NCBI GenBank assembly: GCA_002633005.1
Contig: NMRA01000756.1
Location: 134,120-154,927 of the forward strand
Direction: 5' to 3'
Source: Phoronis australis
Taxonomy: Eukaryota > Phoronida > Phoronidae
Length of the DNA: 20,808 nucleotides
Shown: positions 1 to 9,000 of the stretch, in pieces
How the letters are laid out: every line of letters starts with the position of its first letter
How positions within the stretch are numbered: position 1 is the first letter of the stretch
The notes under the pieces: generated by a model
The model's database searches: none
Told to the model about the DNA's origin: nothing
The model's input: the letters and a program-made list of their open reading frames with translations, nothing else
Translations under genes and position numbers: made by a program

Positions 1-755
1 AGAATATCTCCATCACAGTACATATTGTTGGGAAACTGGTTCACCTTCTAGCAGAATTGACTAATTCCAAAAGCGGGACCTGCTGTTTCACTAAGCTTGC
101 CTTATAAACATGTACACAGAGAAATGACAGACCCACTCCATCATGGGGAGATTTACACCGTGACAGGGGCAAAAGTAGCCAATTTTCGTTAACCGAATAT
201 GTGAATGCACCCTTCATGAGGTAAAAACACTACATTTGAATAAGAGACTGTTTGTTGATTTACGGTCTTGGAAGTTATTTCTGAGAAGAAATGAAGATTT
301 TCTTTGCATGATGGACCTGGATAAGTCGAGCTTAGTTGGTTTAATAGTGTTTTATGGGTCTGAAAAGTGTGGTGAAGTCTTGTGGCTTTAATAATTTTTA
401 AATCTAAGAAGTACTTCTTGGCAAGGTCATCTTGAGTTTCATGTGGAAACATTTTCATTACCAATAATCAACAGGAACGTGATTAATTTTTCAGTGTCTG
501 AAGTCAAGTAACTTTAGCGCACCTGCTGACCTCTGGAGTTATAGTGGCCTCTAGTCAAACTATACAACGATGAAAATCTGCTACTTCTCCAAAACATTTC
601 TCGTAACTGAAATTTGTTGTAATGAAATCAACTTGTATACAGCACAGTTGAGTTAGGACTTGTGCGATAGAATGTTATAACTGAGTGAGCATTATGAACT
701 AAGCATGTGTACTGCACTTTGAATGTACGTAATGCTCAAATCTCTTCATTCCCAG
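1..755 (+). other. Intron of the eIF4E2-like gene (upstream part)
   Basis: I see no coding exon here. The conserved upstream eIF4E2 segments were looked for on the plus strand and not found, so the preceding exon is outside the window. No repeat or structured element stands out. Confidence 0.6.
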
Positions 756-892
756 GAAGACATATTGTCCTTGTGGAACAGGACATCGTCAGACAGTATG
801 ATCACATCACGAATACGAGACACATTAAAGCGAGTGCTTAACTTACCACCCAACACTATAATGGAATACAAGATGCACCAAGACAGTCTCAA
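756..892 (+). CDS. EIF4E2: eIF4E2 penultimate coding exon
   Basis: The exon is 137 bp, starts in phase 0 and ends with two bases of a split lysine codon. It encodes EDILSLWNRTSSDSMITSRI and then the helix RDTLKRVLNLPPNTIMEYKM. It lies between acceptor cccag at 751-755 and donor gtgagt at 893-898. The minus-strand open frame over the same bases is an antisense shadow. Confidence 0.93.
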
Positions 893-1465
893 GTGAGTCT
901 TGTATAGCTGCGTGTGGTCACTAGACACTGGTCTATACCCTGCTGAACCGTAGGAAAGGGTTTAGGTAAACCCTTTGGTTGGTTTTAAGTTACTGTAAAG
1001 TATGTTTATGAAACATGCTGTGTGTTATAAAAGTTTCTGTAATCGATGGTCCCAACCTGCAAGGTTTTTCGTCCACTAAAATTTACTTTTCTACAGGTAT
1101 GCTCTAATAGTTTTCAATTAAATGTATTGGGCGAGACGATGTTTACTGGGTGGTGGTGCTAAAGACAGGACCTTCTTTTTAACATTTAACTATACAAAGA
1201 GAAGAAAGCAGTTTATCAGTATAGAAACATTTGAGGGATAAGGGGACCATGTGACTCCCCAAATGCATGCATCATTAGGTTAGGTCCCTTGGTACACTAA
1301 TGCCACCTAGTGGCAACAGAGTCACCCATTGTTTTGAAGCAATGTGATATGCAGGTTCATTGCTAGGACACCTTTCTTTCTTAGGTTTGTTAATGCTTGA
1401 AGAAAAATCTTTTTTTTTTCAGAGACAATTCAAGTTTCCGAAATACAGATGTATTTATGAGGTGA
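756..1465 (+). CDS. EIF4E2: eIF4E2 (4EHP)-like cap-binding protein, 3' end of gene (two terminal coding exons)
   Basis: eIF4E2/4EHP binds the mRNA 5' cap without recruiting eIF4G and represses translation together with GIGYF-type partners (family knowledge). Two exons are visible here, 756-892 and 1423-1465. They join in phase (AA|A gives Lys) and encode 59 residues followed by a TGA stop. The stretch RIRDTLKRVLNLPPNTIMEY followed by KDNSSFRNT is the hallmark C-terminal region of the 4EHP class and distinguishes it from canonical eIF4E. An EDILSLWNRT segment opens the first exon and is the tryptophan-containing cap-proximal region. Both introns have good sites: acceptors ttcattcccag and a long T-run ending cag, donor gtgagt. 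Upstream exons carrying the cap-binding tryptophans are not in bases 1-755 and must lie outside the window. The gene converges on the NUFIP1-like gene. Confidence 0.93.
955..976. repeat. Perfect 10-bp inverted repeat with 2-base spacer
   Basis: Arms AAAGGGTTTA (955-964) and TAAACCCTTT (967-976) flank GG. The repeat lies inside the last eIF4E2 intron (893-1422), which otherwise shows no recognisable element except a second short palindrome, TGCCAC-cta-GTGGCA, at 1301-1315. It may be a chance palindrome or part of a decayed repeat. Confidence 0.6.
1423..1465 (+). CDS. EIF4E2: eIF4E2 terminal coding exon
   Basis: After a poly-T acceptor ending at 1422, the first A completes the split Lys codon. 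The reading is then DNSSFRNTDVFMR followed by TGA at 1463-1465. DNSSFRNT is the conserved end of the major 4EHP isoform. A longer plus-strand open frame across this stretch (from 1360) is in a different phase and is not the gene product. Confidence 0.92.
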
Positions 1466-1784
1466 TCCAGTCAAACCACCAGGCTATATGGATGCACTGT
1501 AAACAGGCTAAATCAAGAATGATGTTGAATAGCAAAACAGCCCGATACCAACATTTCTGGATGATAGGGCATTTTGTTGAAAACAAGTCACCATGTTTTA
1601 TCCTGGTGTTGGTATTATTACATGTACTTCATATTTGGTCAACAGGGTTTGACATAATGACTGCCGAGTCGACTTTTTACTTGGATTTTGCAATTTCCAC
1701 ATGAAAAATCTATCAATCAACATAACGACTAAAATTGAACTTGGTGAACCTGGTTTGGGTTAAAACGTATTCTTTGCTAGTCAT

Positions 1785-2280
1785 CAGGGCTTGGAATTTT
1801 CCGCGGAAACGTGGATTTCCGCTTTTTTCAAATGTTCTGTCCGCGCATTTTATTATATTTCCGCGTAAAAAAAATCGGATTTGATATAAAATTTCCGCGG
1901 CAAATTCCTTTCTTACCGCAGCGTTGCAGACGACGTTCACCTCGAAAAGCGGAAGTTGCTCTTTATGTTTTGGAGGAATGTAAATTGTCAACATTGCCAG
2001 GGCATCTGGGATAGCGTGGTGGTATTTTCAATGGCGTCTCGTGTTATTGCAAACCGCGGCGACAAATACTACGGCTCTGCAGCCAAAAATGTGTGGGTTG
2101 GGAGTGGACGGACGAGCTAAAAGGACGCAGACGCATGCTAGTGATGGTGGTAACGGTTTTTTTTGTTAGTCACGATATTTGTCGGGGAAAGGTTCACATC
2201 GACCATTTCAAGGCTGGGTAGCGTGCACGATTTGGGCCGTAAGTTTCCGTGTTTTTTGTCATTGGTCATTCCAAGCCCCG
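1785..2280. mobile_element. 496-bp non-autonomous DNA transposon (copy 1 of a 6-bp-TSD family)
   Basis: The element begins CAGGGCTTGGAATTTTCC (1785) and ends with ATTCCAAGCCCCG (2280), which is an inverted repeat of the start apart from one base. It is flanked by identical 6-bp copies agtcat (1779-1784 and 2281-2286). The interior has no coding frame of note and is rich in TTTCCGCG-type motifs, several forming small palindromes. A second copy in opposite orientation lies at 6692-6930 and shares both asymmetric ends. The CAGGG terminus is hAT-like, but hAT duplications are normally 8 bp; an 8-bp reading (ctagtcat/cgagtcat, 7 of 8) is possible only if the right terminus lost two bases. Position is between two convergent genes, possibly in the eIF4E2 3' UTR. 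Confidence 0.8.
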
Positions 2281-2286
2281 AGTCAT

Positions 2287-2982
2287 TATAAATGAGCAAA
2301 CTTTCGAGAAATCCACTGAAAATTTGATTACAGTGACCCTAGTGGTGATTTCAGGTGAAAATTGTTGACCTTGTATCATAGTTTGGTCAAATCTTACTAC
2401 TCCACCTAGAGGTCAATCATCTCTACAGTCAAACAGGTGACCATATTCCAAGAATGTCTTGAGACTATATGAATTATAAAACTGACCCGAAACTATTTCT
2501 GAAATAAATTCATTCATCACTGATAGTTAGCGTTCGTGTATTTTCATTAGTAAAATATTCAGCATAAACAATCATTGCACAATCCTGATACAGAATGCTG
2601 ACCTTAGCCAACCAGCTTGTTATCTGTTTATGAATAATCATCAAAACACACATGGGAATCCATGAAGGTTAACAAGCAGCAAAGGAAGCGAAGTTTGCTT
2701 TTTCAGCTTGCCACAACTCCATTTGTGGTGCTGTTGTCATAAAACACATCAAAATGTAGCACACCCAGTCGTGTGTGAGTTTTGCAACTCCAACATTCAA
2801 ATGACATCTACTTTATCCGTTACAACCTTTAGAAGATTGAACACAAGCTGATGAATGGTGCATCACATCATTCAAAAGCTGTACATTTGTGTATACCCAG
2901 GTTCTGCTAACTGTGGATGTGACTACTAAGTTCCAGATCACCATTCTTTAGTGGTTCATTCATTCAACGTGATGCTATCAAC
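2287..2982. other. Intergenic / 3' UTR region between convergent genes
   Basis: No exon or transposon is recognised. It contains the AATAAA at 2503-2508 for the plus-strand gene. No canonical AATAAA was seen for the minus-strand gene in this interval; a CATAAA variant is present near 2627-2632. Confidence 0.5.
2503..2508 (+). promoter_or_regulatory. Candidate poly(A) signal AATAAA for eIF4E2
   Basis: This is the first AATAAA I see downstream of the eIF4E2 stop on the plus strand, about 1 kb away. If it is used, the 3' UTR contains the whole 496-bp transposon at 1785-2280. The signal is only a hexamer match, so confidence is low. Confidence 0.3.
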
Positions 2983-3078
2983 TTAAGCCTTTTCTGCAGA
3001 GAAGAAATCCCTCTTGACAATATATCGAACACATTGTAGAATTACATTTCTCTCGTGTCGCATTTCTGATGCCAGGAG
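2983..3078 (-). CDS. NUFIP1: NUFIP1 terminal coding exon
   Basis: This is 96 bp, after the acceptor tttttttccag: LLASEMRHERNVILQCVRYI and VKRDFFSAEKA, then TAA at 2983-2985. The RHERNVILQCVRYIVK-DFF sequence is the most conserved signature of NUFIP1 and is the part that contacts ZNHIT3 in the human and yeast complexes (family knowledge). It is too short to show as a long open frame. Confidence 0.95.
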   Translation of the reverse strand, partial: LLASEMRHERNVILQCVRYIVKRDFFSAEKA

Positions 3079-6000
3079 CTGGAAAAAAATCACGACTTGT
3101 GTTGATTACAAACCATTTAGTGCTTTGTAGAGTCTATGAAGATTTGCAATTGTAGTGGCTTCTGAGAGTGAGCAGACAATATGTTCTACGAAGAATTTCA
3201 AAAAATACAGCACAAGACCATTTAAAGAAGACACTAAAATGATCACCAAGTAGTACATCAAGAGAGTGCATAATGCCCAAAAGTACCAGGGAAAAAATAA
3301 AACAGCATTCGGAACTCAAGCACAACTTAATATTTTCTGAAGTCTGATTGGACTTGAGTTCTCAATAGAATGTTGGGATCAGTAAAGATGCATGCAAAAC
3401 TGACATTTCTGCTTCACATAGCTGTGACTTCAAGGAAGGTGACAATAAACGTCTTAATTAACATAAAAAAAACATGTTGGAAAGTAAATCATTGTCAGTG
3501 CTTACAGACAATCACAGGAGATAATAGATACTAGAAGTCTGAGATTGAAAAGAGCTGGGNGGGGGGGGGGGGGGGGCATCCGGGCAAATCACTGCATGGC
3601 GAGTCATAGCCAGAGCTGTAGTCTAATTCATGTGATACTGTTTGGAGTGACGTGAATGCTTTCAATTCGAGAATGTGCAGAGACGACATGTGAACAGTGC
3701 GTATTGTGCATGGCCAAAATCAATTACATGCTGAGTGCGCAACGCGTGGCGACGGATGGCAATGTTGTTATGTGTTTTATTTCCGACAATTGCATGACAC
3801 TGCAGAATGGTGTTTCACACTTCAATTCAGACAGTCTTGACTTGTACATAACTCAGGCATTGAGTGTACAGACTTCGTCATCTGGCTTCTCCTGTAATTC
3901 TGTATATCAACAGTCAACACTGGCAATGATTTCAGTTCTCACCAAAACAAGTGTGCACATGTTTATGTAAATATGTTTATTAATTTTGCATTCATCATCA
4001 CCTTCTTGTTGACATTTAACCTAAAATGCCAGTTAAATGACTTCATAATAAGATTGTGTAATGTGCAGACATACAATTTAACTTGCACTTTCTTCTGGAA
4101 AAAGACACAAGAGATAAACAAATGAACCAGTAGGCCTAGTACCTTTTGCAGAAGTGTGGGCTTTCGAACACTCTGCTTGGTTTCCCTCTCGTTGTTCTTT
4201 TTTTTCCTCTTTCGATGTCTAAGAGGTAGTTGCCTGTTTTTGCTGGCTAAATAGTTTGTTTCCCTACCAATAGGGGCATCTACGTCAGCTGTAACTGGAA
4301 AAGAAGTGGATGAAAGATGAAACACTACCTCCTTTTCTGACCAATAGGTCAATTTTTTAATATTTTTTGTAATGTTTTCTTGAATGTAAATAAAATAATT
4401 ATTATTGATTTTAACAAGGTCAATAAGCTGTTTTTCCGACCAAAAATGTGGTAACATATTTTCGGGGTCGGAAAACCAACATATTGACTGAATGCAAAGT
4501 CAATAACAGTATTATCTAGATGATTGCAACCGCTTAGTAATTCGTGGAAGGAGGCTATGCTTGGGGTTTTGACTGCATGTCTATCAGTCGTTTTGCAATT
4601 TTGAAAAACTTCCAGGAGATTCTTGCTATGGATAATTATATTTTGATAAAAACATGTTTTGTGGTTATCTAAAAGCAAAACAATCTGCATATGCATCACT
4701 TGGTGGTTTGTATTTACGTTCATTTAAAAACAATGTGCATATGCATCACTTGGTGGTTTGTATTTACGTTCATTTAAAAACAATGTGCATATGCATCACT
4801 TGGTGGTTTGTATTTACGTTCATTTAAAAACAAATGTGACGTCAGAATGCGGACGAAATAATGAGGCGGCTTTCAAGCTTGACGACTCAGTGGATTGCGA
4901 ACAAGAGAATACAGGGATCTCAAAAGATTTGCATTTTTTCACAAAAATTTTAAAAAGAATTCACATCACATTGCCATAACAGCAGTCACAACGAAGGTAT
5001 GAGTGGAGATTTAACTCATTCGACCCTGAGCACCATATGGAATAAATTGCTTAGTGGCCTGGCTGAGCTGTGGAATGTCTACCCCCTTGAAGTCGGAGGG
5101 TATTTCACTCAGAACTAGGTCACAAGCACTGCACATTATTAAAATCTCATCACTCAGTCATTAGTAAACATATACTTACCAAATTTTCAGCAATACATCT
5201 TGAGTAAATGTGCTTCATGTTGATATAAAATTCATCCAAGTTCAATATCGATAAAGGGTTGAACAAGTAGTTTTACTTTTTGTTTTCCAGAAACAAAGAC
5301 ATTTGTTTACAAACAATCGATTTAAATTTCCAGAAAACATGTCAAGAAAGATTTCCGTGTAGCATATCCTCATCATAAACTAGATCACTGAAATCTGTTG
5401 TCTAAATCTGACCACTCAGTGCTATAAGTATCCACACTGTCATATCCATAATCACTGAAGTCTATATCTAAATGTGACCACTGTCATCAGTATCCACACT
5501 ATCCTCCATAATAAAAACTTCAAGAACTGCGAGAGAGCAGCAGAGATGATGTCCGTATAATATCAAGGCAGCAATTTCAAGTGAGTGTGTGCACAGTGCT
5601 AGTCACAGAGTAGAATGTTCCTAGTAATTGAACATTTTATTATTGTTTCTGGTCAGTTCAAATAAAATAAACAGGAGCACCCTAGCAGATGATTAAGTGG
5701 TGACAGCAGTGTTATGTAACACCAATTAGGCTACAATTCAGGGCAATAAGCTTCATTCTAGTCTTTAAATCAAACAAACATACTATATTTCAGGGAGGAA
5801 TATCTCTATAACCTTTCAAAAGTTATCACAACAACCACTACAAAGCTAACACGCTTCCTGGTTTTTCCTTGAATTGATAATTTGCTTGTGAAGAAATGGT
5901 TCTAAATTCCAGAAATAATAGCTAATAGGCATTAACTTCACAAACAAGAAGTTAACATAGAGTATGGTGTCTCAATCCTCATTGGATAGAAAACTGGGAA

Positions 6001-9000
6001 TACCCTAGATATATTTAAACTTAAACCAATAAATTGCTGCCTTCTATCCCTCCTGAAAGCGTGATCCGCCTGTGAGATACATTGTTTAGATAACGCCTCC
6101 AGAGGGCATCAGGCCCTGAGTGAAAGTAAACAGTCACGCCATGAGGCAGGATGAGGGAGGAATGAGTTAATGGTTCTTATATGAGTTTATAACTTCATAA
6201 TTTGACCAAATTATATAAAACCCCCTTCATCCTTGATACTGCATTTTAGGCAAGTTTTAAAATCCTTGGTAACTCACTCATCTTGTGATCTGGTATTTTG
6301 TATCCCAGTAAAGACTTTAAATTTTCCGAGATTCACATTTTTCAAACAAATCGTGGGAAAAGATAAAGATTTACCTTTTGTATTACTTTTCCTGACGTCT
6401 CCTGGAGTAGTAACCACATTTGATTGGACGACGTCATCAGCTTCTTCATCTGAAGAGCCGTAACATGCTGCTAAAGATGCAAGGCCAGAAGACAGAGAAA
6501 TCGGAGGGTTTTTATCCTCGGGAGCCTCATCATCAGAGCCTAAAACATCATGTTATTACTATGCAGACTAATTGAGTTTTTATGTCTACTCATTACTGAT
6601 AAGAAATTTCCGGCAAATCTTTTCTACGAGTGCCAAAAACCTGTTTGGAACTTAATGTCAAGATGGACACTTTTTCATGGTCTTTTTGACACGGAGCTTG
6701 GAATGACTAATGATAAAAAAGAAGAATTTTCAGGTGATGATCATTCCACAAATAAATAGGGTAGTGTCATAAAATTGTGTTGTAAAATTTGACTGAAATA
6801 AATGTTTGTGCATGAATAAAGTCAAAGTAATGATAGAAAAAGAGACAAAAAGAAAAAACTGTAAATCAAAAGAGGAAATTGAAACCAAAAAAGAGGTATT
6901 CCTCTTAAAAGAGGAAAATTCCAAGCCCTGTTGACAGTCAAGCTCTTAGGCTCAATTGTGTTACAAAAATAATCCCTGACATGCTTTCAAAGCTAATCAA
7001 ATGCAACCTCTGTGAAAGACTATATTTCAGGAAAAAAAACATTGTCAAATGACTGGAAATGTCCGGTCACAATTTTTTCTCAGTCTGTTATCACGAAGGG
7101 TATTGAAAATATATGGTTTCTTGGGCTGAAAATTGCTTTCTAAAATATTTCCATAAAGATGGTCCTCGGTAATGATAAACAGTTACACTGAGGTTAAGTC
7201 TTATTATAGCCCACTCAAACAAAAATTACCACTTTCACAAACTTACCACTTCCTGCCTGAGTAAGTAGCAAGGATAATGGGTCTGCTTCTGGATCTGTTG
7301 TATGGTGTGTACTAAGCTTCGACACGTTCACAGAAATCTGGGAGAATAAAATGAAATACATGACGAGTAAACTGTGAATAGTGTCGACTATTTTGGGCAT
7401 TACATGGATCTGCTGGTGATAAGTAGGTCACACAAACACTTAAATTGTACACAAAAAAAAATAATTCAGCGTGGTGGGAATGAATTAACCCGACGTTAAA
7501 CTTAGCAGAAAAAAATAGCAAAAAAAATCTTTCTAAGATACAGTGAGACAAGTGAAAACGTGACACTGTCAGAATGAAAGTGCCCTAACCAACTCACAGG
7601 ATTATCTTGTTCAGCTGTGCCTTGGTCTGTCGCAGACTGTTTTCCAATCACATTTGACTGATTCTGATGAGATTTAGACAAGTGTTTATTATTTTGCTTC
7701 CTATCCTTAAACTTGAATCTACCTTTCTTGTCCAACCTCCTGTAAAACATGAGCGATCAGCTGCCTTTTGGTCAACAATAGCTTCAAATTCACAAGAGAA
7801 CACTATCGAAGGCTTGCCAAAAGTATAAAATTACTTTTATGAGATGAGACAAAATAACACCATTTCTGAGCCTAAGGTTGCTTTTTACATTGGGCAAAAT
7901 TTCCGTATACACAGACTTTTTGTGGGCTAAAAGGAAACCTGTCAAGGGCTTGAAAATTGTCTGAAAAATATACTTTAAAGCAGTAAAAAAAATGTTTAGG
8001 TAGAAAACCAATTGACAAAAATATAGTGAAACCAGCAACACAGAGCGTTGAAATGAGCCCACGAATGCATTGCAAATGGTGTGCTTTTAGGGTTATTTAT
8101 TTGTATCATAAAATGGCCACTAGATGGTGCAAAAACATACAATCCATCTAAAAACAGAAACATGCCATATTTCATAAAAATCTGTCAAGGAACTTCAAAG
8201 AAACAAAGGAAAACAGAATAAAATGAAATTGCCACTAGTGGGCACAGTGTCCGATGGATCTGCCTGAAAGTCACCGTCGTTAGTGGTCAACATCATAATA
8301 ATATATAAATACACTTGCTAAATTAAGATCCCGCAAACAGTTTAGGAGATACAGCCACGAGTGCAAAAAATGCCACTAGGAGGCGCCCCAGTAATAGAAA
8401 AACGTCGGAAAATCATCGTCAGCCGTCCACTTCATAGTAAAAGCATACATGCCAATTTTCACAATTATCCTGAAAACAGTTTGGTTGATAGATGAGTGGA
8501 CGCCAAAAAACACGAAAAACAGTAAAAATGGCCACTAGGTGGTACAAACTAGATCAAATTCATCTGAAAATGGAGAGATAGCGACACCTCATTAATAGAT
8601 GCCATTGCCTATATGCCAAATTTCATGAAATATGATGAAGACATTTGAAGATAGAGGTAAACGTAAAAAAAAAAATAAAATTGCCACTAAGTGGCACACC
8701 AGTAGTCAGATCTGTCTGAAAGTCGTCGTCGTCCGTTGTTAACATCATATAAATATACTACTTATTTCGTAACAATCCTGCGAACGGTTTAGGAGATACA
8801 GCCATAGGCGCAAAAAAGCTGCCACTAGGAGGCGCCTCTGTAGTCAAAATCGTTGGAAAATCATCGTCAACTGTCCTCTTCATAGTAAGAACACACATGC
8901 CAATTTTCACAATCATCCTTTAAGAGGTTTGGTTGATAGAGGGGTGGACACAAATAAACAGACTCGAAAACAGTAAAAATGGCCACTAGGTGGCGCAAAC

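Noticed and set aside
189-464. Minus-strand open frame of 91 residues
   Set aside because: No family resemblance, no start context, and it lies in the presumed eIF4E2 intron; typical chance frame.
746-928. Minus-strand open frame of 60 residues
   Set aside because: It is antisense to the eIF4E2 exon at 756-892, whose plus-strand reading is unmistakable.
1360-1704. Plus-strand open frame of 114 residues
   Set aside because: It overlaps the terminal eIF4E2 exon but in another phase and crosses the splice acceptor; not the product.
1811-2014. Plus- and minus-strand open frames across 1713-2014
   Set aside because: They lie in the non-coding 496-bp transposon; translation gives no known domain.
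3656-3970. Plus-strand open frame of 104 residues with several cysteines
   Set aside because: No recognisable domain, no splice or promoter support, and inside an intron of the opposite-strand gene; cysteine spacing fits no zinc motif.
3963-4457. Reading the NUFIP1 exon at 4143-4294 as a continuous 164-residue protein
   Set aside because: Only the central 50 codons fit NUFIP1. Splicing at both ends restores the conserved PTLLQK-LLASEMRHERN junction in phase.
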